Part shown: positions 1-10,105 of the stretch, piece after piece
How the letters are laid out: each line of letters starts with the position of its first letter
Numbering within the stretch: position 1 is the stretch's first letter
Position numbers and translations under genes: made by a program
The notes under the pieces: model-generated
Databases searched by the model: none
The model's input: the letters and a program-made list of their open reading frames with translations, nothing else
Told to the model about the DNA's origin: nothing
Source of the DNA: Tanypteryx hageni
Lineage: Eukaryota; Arthropoda; Insecta; Odonata; Petaluridae
NCBI GenBank assembly: GCA_028673005.1
Contig: CM054115.1
Span: 189,885,548 to 189,949,547, forward strand
DNA: 64,000 nt
Direction of reading: 5' to 3'

Positions 1-505
1 TTAGCTATCTCCTTATCAATTGATGCTGCTTCCCCTGATAACTTAATATTATGCAAATTAAAACGTTTCTTAAATTTTTTGAGCCAACCCCTAATAGCAG
101 CAAACTTTCTGAAGAATTACCATCATTTTTGCCTTCACGTTAATTATTTAAATTTTCATATAAATTAAGAGCTTTATTCCTTATTAGTAGTCCACTAAGA
201 GGAATATTTTTTGTGTCATATCCTCTATCCACACATTCAAAAGTCTTTCCATTTTTTAAAATCTAGTGATACGACTCATAAAAGAAAACTTAGCACTCGA
301 TGGATGGCTAACACTGACACTTTTTCGAATTTTGTCCTCAGCTCTTTTAATATAGTGAATTGTTCATTCATTCAAACCATATTCTCTAGAAATGGAGGAA
401 ACACTTGCGCCACTTTTTAATTTATCCAATATTATGACTTTCTCTCAAAGACCTAACTTTATGTTGTCTTTTAGCTGATTTATCATTTCCTCTTCTATAT
501 ACATG
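1..505 (-). pseudogene. pogo/Tigger-type DDE transposase relic, N-terminal DNA-binding half
   Basis: Reading the minus strand from about 505 downward gives a broken but recognisable transposase N-terminus. It contains a psq-type helix-turn-helix (EKVIILDKLKSG, then SVSSISREYG and IHYIKRAEDKIRKS), a CENP-B-like second helix-turn-helix (KMERLLNVWIEDM) and, near the window edge, HNIKLSGEAAS, which precedes the DDE domain in Tigger-like proteins. The frame is broken by several stops (for example directly before EKVII and before TIHYI) and small shifts, so it is dead. The catalytic domain would lie left of the window. The family call is from recalled motif order, without a database search. Confidence 0.6.
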
Positions 506-1239
506 CTTAGAAGACAGTTTCAATATATGGGTAAAAGTAGAAAATTATTAGTAAAAAAATAATAAAACTACAGATCATTATCACTTAACGTCTCGTCTGG
601 GTATTTAAATTTTTGAAACCAGTGGTGGGCATTTAAATTGCAATTGAGGTGAATTTAATTTTTATCTTTCGCAAATCAATTTAAAAAATACGTTAATTAT
701 TCAGTATTTGAATTGTTTATTCTTAAAATTTGTCTTAAACTATTTTTGCTTGGTGGAGGGGGTGCGTGGACAGCAAATCCGGGAATTTCATCAAGCGAGT
801 GCTGCCAAACCTCACTGAGGCAAGTGGCCACCCCACCTCTCGCATGTTTACATACTTGAGTTGTATTGTAGACCTTTATGACCACGCCTTCCTAAATAAA
901 CTTGGGAGTATTAGCTTAGGGAATGTTTTCGTGCAGAAGATACGCCAGCCACCTTAAGCAAGAGGCTGGGGCGAAGACTTGGATTTCACTCGCAGGAAAA
1001 TACTAAAATCAATTGCGAGTAAAATGCTTCAATTTTATTTTCAAAATGTTAATATTGAAGAAAGTTATGAATTTTTATATTAGGTTGTGTAATTTTGGAA
1101 TGAGATCGTTCAAATGCCCATCATCAATGTGTTAATGAAATTTAAACATGTTGTTTCTGAAAATGTGGAGACGATTCCCTGCAATTTTCAGATTTCTTGC
1201 ATTGCCGATTTCCAAAACAATTTTGAATCAATAGGTAAA
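506..1239. other. Intronic sequence, no gene recognised
   Basis: Mostly AT-rich filler. The stretch 750-975 is clearly GC-richer than its surroundings and is open for about 60 codons on both strands, which suggests an old repeat fragment. No domain was recognised and nothing supports coding. Confidence 0.4.
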
Positions 1240-4106
1240 CATGGGAATCTTCTTCTTCATCTAAAGGCTAAGCCTTGTCTCTGCAACCATGAACTCCTGT
1301 CCTCTGCCATTCTCTTCAACATCTCGTACTTCTCAACTCCCATCACTGACTCCACGTCATCTAGGTATTTCTTTCTTGGTCTGCCTCTTCCTTTCTTCCC
1401 TAAAAGTTTCCCCTCCAAGATGTTCACAATTAATCCATTATGTCTAATCACATGGCCTAAAAATTTTGCCTTCCTTTCTTCCATTCCTCTGATCAGTTTC
1501 CTTTCTTCTTTTACTTCTTCCAAAACTTCAAGGTTTGTCTTTCTCTCTGTCCAACTTGTCTTTATCAATCTTCTCCATATCCACATTTCTGTCGCTTCCA
1601 GACGGGACCTCTCCCTCTTTCCTAACGTCCAACTTTCACTACCATAAAGTATGGTACTCCAGACAAAAGCTTTTGCAAAGGATTTCCTTACTTCCAAATT
1701 CATGTGACTGCTTGTCAGTAGGCTCCTTTTGCATTGAAAAGCTTGCTTTGCAAGTGCTATTCTTCTTTTCACTTCCTGTACACATCTATTATCTTCAGTA
1801 ATTGTACTACCTAGGTAGCAAAACTGCTTCACCTGCTCAATTTCCTGATTGTCTATTTTGATCTTTGATATTGTCCCTGCATTACTTTTGCCTATAACCA
1901 TCAATTTGGTTTTCTTGATATTTATCTTTAATTCCCACTGTTTTAACGTGTCCGATAATACTTTCAGCATTTTATTCATTTCTCTTTTTGAATCGCTGAA
2001 TATTACAATGTCATCTGCAAATCTAATGCAGTGTATTCTAACTCCATTTATTTTTATGCCTTTTGTCTTTTCCTTCATAACTTCTATACTTTCTTCAATG
2101 AACATATTAAACAAATATGGAGATAGCGGACATCCTTGTCTTACTCCTTTCCTTATCTTTGCTTCACTCTCTAATCCATTTATATTTATTCTTGTAGTTT
2201 GATTTTGATAAAGCTTAAAAATTAATCTTCTGTCCCTCCAATCAATACCTATTTTTTTCATAGTCTTAAACAACAGTTCCCAATTAACTGTATCAAAGGC
2301 CTTCTCCAAATCAATAAACGTTAAATATAATGTCCTGTTCATTTCTAAACATCTTTCCATTATCACCCTGAGGGCTAATATAGCTTCTCTCGTTCCTCTC
2401 CCACTTCTAAATCCAAATTGATCTTCACTAATATAATGTTCTATTTTCCTTTTTATTCTGTTTTTCACGATATAAATTAAAACTTTTGAGGCGTGCGAAA
2501 GTAGTGAAATTGTTCTGTAGTTACTGCACTCCACTGCATTCCCCTTCTTTGGTAAACTTATAGTTTTACTTTTTATAAAGTCATCAGGTAATTTTCCTTT
2601 TTCGTAACAATCTTTTATAATTTTAAAGAAATGTTCTTTTGCTTCCTCCCCTAAGTTCTTCAAAAGTTCTGCAGGTATACCATCAACACCTGTTGCCTTG
2701 CCTGAATTAAGATTATTAATAGCTTTATAAAACTCTTCTTTGGTTATTGTTGGGCCTAGCTCGTCATTTCTTATTTCCTCTTCATTTTCAATAAATCTAC
2801 ATCCATCTCCAACATCTCTTCCACTATATAATTCTTCTATGTATTCTTTCCACCGAGCACATACTTTTTCATTTTCCCATAACATATTTCCTTCCTTATC
2901 CTTAACTATTGCCGATTTAGTTCTTGGTTTGTACTGGAGAGTTTTAATTTTGAAGTATGCTTTGTCTTGCCTTCCTCCCTTTGTATCTTCCTCAATTTCC
3001 TTCACTATCTCTTTGGTCCATCTCTCTTTTTCTTCTCTGCATTTGTTAATAATCTCATTCTTAACTTTTTTATAAGTTTCATCATTTCCATTCTTCCTCA
3101 ACTTGTTCCTTTCTTCAATTAAAATCAGTATCTCCTCAGTCATCCAAGGTTTTCTAGGCTCCAATTTTCTCTTTCCAATAACTTCCTCTGTAGCTTTAAT
3201 AACCCCTTTTTTAAATTCCTCCCAACTAAGTTGTCCTTCATAATTTCTCATCAACTCATTTGTTTTTTCTTGGTAATTCTTAGCCGTTGGTAACTCTTTC
3301 AGTCCCTGTAGATGCCAGTTCTTTTTAACTGTTCTCTTTATTTTCTTAAACCTAATATTGCATTTTGCCATGACTAGCTTGTGGTCACTGTCTACATCTG
3401 GACCTGGGTAACTATAACACGATTTTACCTGGTTCTTATATCTTCTTTTTACTAAAATATAATCTATTTGAAACCTTCTTCTGTCTGGCGCCTCCCATGT
3501 GTATCTTCTTCTTTTGGGAACTTCAAAGAAAGTGTTTGATACCATCATCTCATTCTGTTCACAAAACTCAATTAATCTTTCTCCCCTTTCATTTGTTTCA
3601 CCTAAACCAAATTTTCCTACCATTCTACTATTTCGACTAGATCCAATCACAGCATTAAAGTCTCCCATTATTATTACATTATCTTTATCTTTTGTCATCT
3701 TTATAAGTTCTTCTATTTCTTCATACACCTTTTCTACTTCTCCTTCTTCTGCACTACTTGTTGGGAAATACGCTTGTATTATCACTGTATCTGTTGGCAC
3801 GGTGCTCATTCTTACCATCAACAACCTATCATTTATGTGATATGTATTGCAAACACTGTTTGCCCATTTCTTACTAATAATGACTGCTATTCCATTCCTT
3901 CCTCTCTTTTCACCTCCACTATGAATTATTCTAAATTTATCACTGTAAAAATCTCCTTTCTCTTGCCACCTTGTTTCACATAAACCTAAGATATCAATCT
4001 CATTTTTCTCCATTTCTTTCTTTATTTCTTCTAATTTACCTATTTTTAGTAATGTTCTGACGTTCCAAGTACCTGGGATGTACCTCCTCCTATAGTACAT
4101 GGGAAT
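1240..4106 (-). mobile_element. RTE-clade non-LTR retrotransposon with 9-bp target-site duplications
   Basis: The element occupies 1249-4097 and is flanked by exact 9-bp direct repeats CATGGGAAT at 1240-1248 and 4098-4106. It is oriented on the minus strand. The 3' end (left) comes only a few bases after the ORF stop and consists of a short GAAGAAGAAG tail, matching the extremely short 3'UTR and simple-repeat tail usual for RTE elements. The 5' boundary falls at the beginning of the endonuclease domain, so the copy is either 5'-truncated just before that domain or has almost no 5'UTR. Intact coding and perfect duplications point to a recent insertion in an upstream intron of ena, antisense to the host gene. 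Confidence 0.85.
1257..4100 (-). CDS. RTE ORF2: apurinic-like endonuclease plus reverse transcriptase, intact 947 codons
   Basis: One uninterrupted ORF of 947 residues. The N-terminal 230 or so residues are an exonuclease-endonuclease-phosphatase fold: GTWNVRTL at about residue 11, CETRW, GDFNA and SDHKLV carry the expected catalytic positions. The reverse transcriptase follows in the middle: GKATGVDGIPAELLK, motif A FIDLEKAFDTVNW, motif B RQGCPLSPYLFN, motif C FADDIVIF with both aspartates, and CYLGSTI. The C-terminal tail with LGHV.RH and GRGRPRKK is typical of RTE/BovB-like proteins. Such proteins nick target DNA and prime reverse transcription there. No stop or frameshift was seen, so enzymatic competence is plausible. 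The initiator ATG (4098-4100) lies in the target-site duplication, so the natural start may have been upstream in a longer parent element. Confidence 0.9.
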   Translation of the reverse strand: MYYRRRYIPGTWNVRTLLKIGKLEEIKKEMEKNEIDILGLCETRWQEKGDFYSDKFRIIHSGGEKRGRNGIAVIISKKWANSVCNTYHINDRLLMVRMSTVPTDTVIIQAYFPTSSAEEGEVEKVYEEIEELIKMTKDKDNVIIMGDFNAVIGSSRNSRMVGKFGLGETNERGERLIEFCEQNEMMVSNTFFEVPKRRRYTWEAPDRRRFQIDYILVKRRYKNQVKSCYSYPGPDVDSDHKLVMAKCNIRFKKIKRTVKKNWHLQGLKELPTAKNYQEKTNELMRNYEGQLSWEEFKKGVIKATEEVIGKRKLEPRKPWMTEEILILIEERNKLRKNGNDETYKKVKNEIINKCREEKERWTKEIVKEIEEDTKGGRQDKAYFKIKTLQYKPRTKSAIVKDKEGNMLWENEKVCARWKEYIEELYSGRDVGDGCRFIENEEEIRNDELGPTITKEEFYKAINNLNSGKATGVDGIPAELLKNLGEEAKEHFFKIIKDCYEKGKLPDDFIKSKTISLPKKGNAVECSNYRTISLLSHASKVLIYIVKNRIKRKIEHYISEDQFGFRSGRGTREAILALRVIMERCLEMNRTLYLTFIDLEKAFDTVNWELLFKTMKKIGIDWRDRRLIFKLYQNQTTRININGLESEAKIRKGVRQGCPLSPYLFNMFIEESIEVMKEKTKGIKINGVRIHCIRFADDIVIFSDSKREMNKMLKVLSDTLKQWELKINIKKTKLMVIGKSNAGTISKIKIDNQEIEQVKQFCYLGSTITEDNRCVQEVKRRIALAKQAFQCKRSLLTSSHMNLEVRKSFAKAFVWSTILYGSESWTLGKRERSRLEATEMWIWRRLIKTSWTERKTNLEVLEEVKEERKLIRGMEERKAKFLGHVIRHNGLIVNILEGKLLGKKGRGRPRKKYLDDVESVMGVEKYEMLKRMAEDRSSWLQRQGLAFR

Positions 4107-5600
4107 ACGAGTTTAATTAATGTGTAGACCTAGCAACGTTTCAAATAAAGAAATAAGAACATTTTCAATAGGATTGCAGAAAAATATAAATGAGGCATTT
4201 ATTTAATTGTTCTATTACTCTTATAATTGTTTTATTACTCATATAATTAATATCTATTGTATTAATATATATTAAATGTTATCTTGAATTATACTTTAAT
4301 TAATAAGAGATGGGATCTGTGGAGGGCAGAGCATATGCTGTGGTGTTGCCAAGACTTACACCAATTCTGTCTACACCGATTTTCACCAAGCCATCCTCGG
4401 ACCAACTTGTATTCCCATGTTTATCTCTCAATTAGCAAATTGTTTCGGAAACCGACAATATTCTGTATTCTTACGTGACACATGTATTAAAATAAATTTT
4501 ATTGTATCCAATATGGACATTTGGCTATATTTGAGTGGAAATGTTCATTTTCGTTTATATTTCAAGTCACAAAGCAGAAGTGAAACGTTGTGTAGCTGCA
4601 TGCTCTGTGATCTTAACCTTTAAATGCCTGGCGTGCCTGTATGGACATGCAAAAAGGGTCCCGTTCAGTGCTGGGCATGCTTGTACAGGGATGCTTAGTT
4701 TGGAATTCATCCACAGATGTTGCATTCATCATGGATGCGTGAAATTTGGGAGGGATCCTCCTATAGGCCTGCTCTCAAGATGTGTGGAGGCAAACATGCG
4801 GTAGACCCAACTACTGGGGGTGGGGGCACCTCATACTTAGAGAAAACAAAATAGGGTGAGAGAGTTAGCCTAGCCCCTTTCCAACTCCCCGACTCCGACC
4901 TCTCCATGGTCCAAGGGTGTTGAAAGTGAACAAAGAAGCTCTTCTTCCACCTCCTCAAGGTCACTTTGCTCAATAGCTACGTTTTACTAAGGTCAGGGGC
5001 GAGGGGAGGAGGAGACAAAGGATGAATCTGCAATTTTGCCTTGCTTTTGTGAGGGAACTTATTGAAGAAGAGGCATCAGCTATTGCCTCAAAAACTTCCC
5101 AAAAGGGAGGACAAGGTGCAAGTGGGGCCCCAATTGGTCGATTAGAGACGAAATGAAATAAACATTGACCCGTATAGGGAAATTGCCTTCAATCCCGAGT
5201 ATGCTCAGAGAAGTGAAAATACAGATGGCAGTGCAAAATGCAAAATATGCGATGTTGGTCTGTATATATTTTCCTGTTTTGAAGAATTCTACACAAAGCA
5301 GGATTTCTAAGTGCAATGCAGAATGAAATTCTTATTTTAAAGCATGAAAAATGAACTAAAAATTATCACTAATGTTTTTGATTGAATTTATCATTGTAAT
5401 ATTATAGAATTATGCCAGATTTGCATTATTTTGTTTTCTTTTACTATAAAAGACATAATCTCATTATCCCCTAAACGATTTATTAAATAATGCTTTTTAT
5501 TAGAATGTTATATCAGTAATAGTTCAAGAAATAAAAGATATTTTCTGATCGAATGCAAGAAAACTTTAAATGTCCAAAATTAAATCTGGCAGCAAGAGTC
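4107..5600. other. Intronic sequence with a possible piggyBac-like repeat end
   Basis: No coding exon recognised. At 4613 the sequence TTAA CCTTTAAATGC begins a segment resembling a second copy at 15078 (see the repeat entry). The segment near 5485-5530 also resembles 15215-15260, so parts of a common repeat family are probably present. Confidence 0.35.
4613..4720. repeat. Dispersed repeat end with TTAA + CCTTTAAATGC (piggyBac-like MITE candidate), copy 1
   Basis: Starts with TTAACCTTTAAATGC followed by diverged but alignable sequence (GTGC..GTA.GGCA..CAAAA) shared with 15078-15190. TTAA target plus a CCTTTAAA-like terminus is the pattern of piggyBac-type elements. The matching inverted terminus was not found, so the call is tentative. 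Confidence 0.3.
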
Positions 5601-5910
5601 TACTAAGGCAGTGGTTTCCAACCTTGTTGTAGTCACGCCACCCTTTCAAAGATAAACAGTATTTTGCGGCACTCCAGCCTTCAACAAGGTTATGTTTTCA
5701 CAAACGAGTATAATAATCTTTGGACATATCCATTTGTTGGTATCACACCATAATCAATTTATTAGAGATAAAACTAATGCTCTAGTTACCTGTAAACACA
5801 TCCAAATCGTAGATTTATTTAGAATTCTAGTTTTATCGCGGCACCCTTAAAGATGAGCTGTTGCGCCCCAGTGTGCTGTGGCACCCAGGTTGGGAACCAC
5901 TGTACTAAGG
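5601..5910. mobile_element. hAT-type MITE, 294 bp, perfect 8-bp TSD
   Basis: The element spans 5609-5902. It begins CAGTGGTTTCCAACC and ends with the inverse, GGTTGGGAACCACTG. It is bracketed by identical 8-bp direct repeats TACTAAGG at 5601-5608 and 5903-5910. CAGTGGTT termini plus an 8-bp duplication are the signature of hAT transposons. There is no coding capacity, so it depends on an autonomous relative. Confidence 0.85.
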
Positions 5911-6718
5911 GACATTTAACTCGGGCGTTTAAAGGTTCGAAAGAGTGAAACATGAAATTGCGAAAGAAGAATCTGGTTGCAAATGATGAATCGCGAAAGA
6001 CTGAAACACATGAAAGGTGAAGCTGTGAAAAACTAGGTCTGCCTGTATATAAGAATGATTGGTTTAGATATAAAGTGGTTGTTCTTATATAGTGTTGTGT
6101 GGAATAAGTCGAAGTGTGATTAAAATGCGTTTTTTTATTTTGTTTTTAATTTTAACAATGCCCCATTATATTTAATCTAGGATAGAGTTGAAGCATTCAG
6201 TGGCAACACTAACTTACAGGTTGTCTCACTGTATTTTGAGTTTGTTCTTTACTTTGCTTCTCTCTCCCTCTTTCTAACATCCTTTATGAAGTAATAATGT
6301 CAAGCAAGTGTTGGAATCCTATTTTCACAGATTTAAAAATGCACTGCTGAAATATTTTTCCTTGCCTTTCTCCACAAAAAGTCACTTAGTATTTGATGAT
6401 ATCAGTTCACTAAATGTCCGAATTTAATGGCATAGATAAAGAATCAGGATTTGATTCTCATTTATGAGCACTTATATAGCCCTAGGAATCATGTGTTTTG
6501 GTAATTTTTATGGATGAATTTTTTATTTGCTTGTATTTCTTTTTCATGATTATAGAAATTACTTTATGACTTCCTTGGCATATCATGTTTATTTTGCTTA
6601 AGCACATTCTTTTTTCTGTATAACTCATAATTCTGAGTGCAATTAATAATAAAGGAATTTTATATTTTCATTCAATTCTGTGTTTTAAAACTTTCAAATT
6701 TTTACTTATTAATTTCAG
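5911..6718. other. ena intron sequence
   Basis: AT-rich intron leading to the first ena exon of the window, with a polypyrimidine-type acceptor at its right end. Nothing else recognised. Confidence 0.5.
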
Positions 6719-6792
6719 TTTAATTGACAGGACTATGACCAGGGAAGACGTTGCCATAATACAGGAAAGAAGAATGTCTCAACAGCAGCAAT
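6719..6792 (+). CDS. ena: ena exon: linker with PKA/PKG-type RRMS site
   Basis: A 74-bp exon with acceptor TTTCAG ending at 6718 and donor GTAAGT at 6793. In the frame that joins the next exon it reads TMTREDVAIIQERRMSQQQQ, preceded by LIDR if the 6719 acceptor is used. The segment lies between the (upstream, unseen) EVH1 domain and the polyproline core, where Ena/VASP proteins carry a short linker. ERRMSQ matches in position and form the ERRVSN site around VASP Ser157, the preferred PKA/PKG target. A second in-frame acceptor, GACAG ending at 6730, would drop four codons. The exon ends in phase 1. Assignment rests on perfect phase matching with four downstream exons and on this motif. Confidence 0.75.
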
Positions 6793-6873
6793 GTAAGTGG
6801 AACTTCTTTAACATTTCACTCGTCATTCTTCAAATTAAATTAAATAAAAACTTACCGTCATGAAATTTTTATA

Positions 6874-7184
6874 CTATAAAGCAGGAGTGGGCAAACCTAC
6901 TTGCTCTTGAAGCTGCATATGATAATCTTCATAAGTTTGAGAGCTGCAAGTCATACATTTTATGCACAGAAATTTGTGAACAGTAAACATAACCTGTACT
7001 TGTATACAGAGAGAATGAGTGTCCCTTACGTATCCCCAAAACATCGTAATTTACACTGCATTATTGTGTTATTTACTGAAAAGCATTGACATGCCCTTAA
7101 ATAGAAATGTAAAAGAGCCGCAAATTGAGATTAAAGGGCCACATGCTGTTCGAGAGTCACGGTTTGGCCACTCCTGCTATAGAG
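6874..7184. mobile_element. hAT-type MITE, 295 bp, 8-bp TSD with one mismatch
   Basis: The element spans 6882-7176, from CAGGAGTGGGCAAACC to the inverse GGTTTGGCCACTCCTG. Flanks are CTATAAAG (6874-6881) and CTATAGAG (7177-7184), an 8-bp duplication with one change. It sits within 90 bp of the preceding ena exon. Non-coding; a different hAT family from the element at 5609. Confidence 0.8.
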
Positions 7185-7567
7185 AGTCATATCCTGTTAA
7201 TCGACAGAGGTGCATTACTGTAAAGTACTTCAGGTTGCAGATAAGTTTTTATCATAGAATTAATTGTATTATGGGCTATAAGTTTCAGGTACTAGATTTT
7301 ATACTAAATACAGACCAAAAAGCATGTATTTAACACTATATACATTTATAAGGTTCTCTGTTCTTACACACTTTGCCTGCCAATGTTCCTCTTTCTCTAG
7401 GAGCTTTGCTCCTCTCCCCCCCTCCCATTTGTGTGCCATCTCCAGGTTGCTCTGGTTACTGCTTCATTATTGGCTCATCCCTACTGAAGTTTGGCAACTG
7501 ATAGTCAAGACTATTTCTCTTCTCACTTTTTGCTAATTATGAAAGTAAAATAATCCTATAATAAAGA
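7185..7567. other. ena intron sequence
   Basis: No gene, RNA or repeat recognised. Confidence 0.4.
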
Positions 7568-8013
7568 AAGGAAACAACTCCTATACCATCATTTAATAAA
7601 TCAAGTGTCGCAAAAAGGTAGAAGGAGAGGTAAAAATAAAAGGAAGGTTAAATAAAAATGAAGGAAAGAAATTAACACACTGTTTTCAGGGAGCCCAGGA
7701 GAGCCCCCTTCTGACAGACACACTGCAGCACAAAGGTCAAGCGTCTCCTGACCACAACACAGCTTTTGGGCACAAACACATGGCTGATGCACATGATTAA
7801 GGAATGTAAACTGCGAAAAATATGAAAATAAGAATTAAAAATAAAATTAAATAATATAAAACAAGAGAAGAATAGCAGCACATTTTTTAAACCTCTACCG
7901 CCAAGTTCAGTTCCCAATATATATTTCAATTCAGTGTATTTTGAAATACATTATGGGAACTGAATTTAGTGACACTTTATTTTATTAAATTATGGAATGG
8001 GAGTTGTTTCCTT
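7568..8013. mobile_element. MITE with about 45-bp terminal inverted repeats, 446 bp
   Basis: The left arm 7568-7611 (AAGGAAACAACTCC.AT.CCAT.ATTTAATAAA) is matched in reverse complement by 7969-8013 with several mismatches. The interior is AT-rich and non-coding. No clear target duplication was found, so the superfamily is not assigned. Confidence 0.65.
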
Positions 8014-9245
8014 AGTTTATTTTATCTTTATTGTAGTCTCCATTTATTATTAAGAAAATAATCATGTGCAAAAACTTATGAAATTTTAATTTTTAACCTT
8101 CTTTCTTTTTTACTGTATTTTTCACGACTACTTTTTCATTGGTTTCCATTCATTTAGGGAATATTTATCAGATTTAATGAAATGAATTAAGTTTATGATC
8201 AAGCCAGAAGACAAGCTCAAAAAATAGTGATAATACTGAGTATCTTGATATCATAAAGAAGTATTCACTGTAATTACTTGATAGCCTATTTTCTTTGCAA
8301 TACTGCATTAAAATGGAGCTGTGCTATGCCACTGTTACATAATGGGATATGATATTCATTTAATTCTGCTAATGGACTGGGAAGAAAAGGTATAATCCAA
8401 ATTCAAAATTTGAAAAATTAATTTGGTCTAAAACTATTGGTAGCTGTTACTTATTTTCTTGCTTTATTAGGCTATTATTTGAGCTGGCAACTTTTGCCAC
8501 TATTTATGAGACTGAAAAGATTGAAAGGAAAAGTATAAAATATGATCCAAATAACTCCTATAGGCACAAAATTAAATCGGTGTTTGTTGAATCGCCACTA
8601 AGGATGGTAACCTAGTGACTGAAGTGCACATTTGGCATTCTCTGTCTTTAATGTATCTAGAGGAGTTACAAAGTTCATATATTTTATTGAAGCCATAATG
8701 TTAGCTCATAGTTCATTTTTTTATTATTTAGAAGCATATGTCTTGATTAATTTAAATTTTATAAAGAAAACAGAAAAGCTAGCTGATGTAATTTTTTAGT
8801 TTATTACTGTGATTGTATTTTCTCTTATTTGCTATTGTTAATGTATTACTGTTGTATTTTTAATTTGCTGTAATGAATGTTACAGTATTGTGGCTGTTTT
8901 GAAATTCTTTTACTGAATGAGTTTTCTACATTAAGATTCATTTACTGCATTCAATTAGATTACATTGTGGGCTTTTATTGCAAATATCAAATAAGAAATT
9001 TTTGTGTTAATCTATTTACGCAAGCCTTTAGGACACCCAAAAATAAAAATTTTGAGATTGTGAAAAAATTCTCTTTCATGATGTTTGGAAAATCCCATTT
9101 CCAAATGAAAATCTTCAGAAGTGACATGACTGGTTTGAAGTCATTGCCTTCAAAAGACCTTCTTGGGTTTCTTTTGGCTGACTAAGTTCAGAAAAGATAG
9201 TCACAATCTCTGAATTTTGGTCTGTGCTTGTTCCCACCCATGCAG
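8014..9245. other. ena intron sequence
   Basis: AT-rich, no exon or repeat recognised until the acceptor CATGCAG at 9245. Confidence 0.5.
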
Positions 9246-9778
9246 TAATCAACACATTGGCCGGCAGCCCTAACAATGCCCCCCCACTCCCCCACCCTTC
9301 CTCTGGGCACCACCGTACCTCCTCGGCCCCTCCAGCACCTCAGCCACCTCCTATGGCCCTTGCCCCTCTACCCTCGCATCAGCAGCCTCCGCAGCAGTCC
9401 TCTCCCATGGGATCCATGGGATCGTCGTCCGTCGGAGGAGGCGTTCCCTCTCCGTCGCCCCCTCAGCCTCCCCCGGTGCCCCAGCATGGGCCTCCGGCTC
9501 CTCCCCCGTTGGCTCCCCCTGCACCTCCTGCCCCACCTCCCTGGTCAGGGGGCGGTGGAATGGGAACCCCAAATCCTCCGCCCGTTCCCGGAGGTGGGGG
9601 TCCTGTGCCTCCGCCCATGCCTGTGATGGGTGGTGGATTACCAACACCAAGCCCAAGCCCCGCTCCACCTCCCCCTCCTCCAGTGCCTAACATGAGCCGT
9701 TCGTCGAGTTCTGATGGGCCTGAGACGTATTCGCTGGCATCAGCTCTTCAGAATGCAAGGCTAAGAAGAGCTAACAAG
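9246..9778 (+). CDS. ena: ena exon: polyproline core and G-actin-binding block
   Basis: A 533-bp GC-rich exon between acceptor CCCATGCAG and donor GTAAGA. It enters in phase 1, completing a Leu codon from the previous exon, and leaves in phase 0. The protein starts INTLAGSPNNAPPLPHP and runs through about 130 residues of proline-rich sequence with many PPPP/PPAPP and glycine spacers. In Ena/VASP proteins this region binds profilin-actin and SH3/WW partners. Near the end it gives LASALQNARLRRANK, corresponding to the G-actin-binding start of the EVH2 domain (VASP LAAAIAGAKLRKVSK). Longer ORFs in other frames over the same bases are shadows of the skewed composition. Confidence 0.9.
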
Positions 9779-10105
9779 GTAAGAAGAATGCCTATTTTCC
9801 TGTAAGTTGTAATATAAAAATTAGTATTCAAATTTTATAATTATTGCCAAGTTATTGCAAGTTATGCCAGTGTTACTATAATACATAGATGCCAATTACA
9901 GTGGAACTTCCATAACTCTTACGTCTATTACTTTAATTTTCCATAACTTGAAGTGAATTCATTTTACCAGGTAAAATATAAATGTTAAAAACGTATTTCC
10001 ATAAGCTGAATTTTCTATAACTCGAATATTTTTTTGTTTCCCTTGAAGTTCGACTTATGGAAGTTCTACTATTATCATTTGTTATTGTAATCAAATGCAT
10101 AATTA
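9779..10105. other. ena intron sequence
   Basis: Short AT-rich intron segment before a mariner insertion. Nothing else recognised. Confidence 0.4.

Noticed and set aside
9276..9693. Overlapping ORFs in other frames of the polyproline exon, including a Gly-rich minus-strand ORF
   Set aside because: Shadows of the ena coding exon, whose frame is fixed by splice phase and by the conserved actin-binding block.
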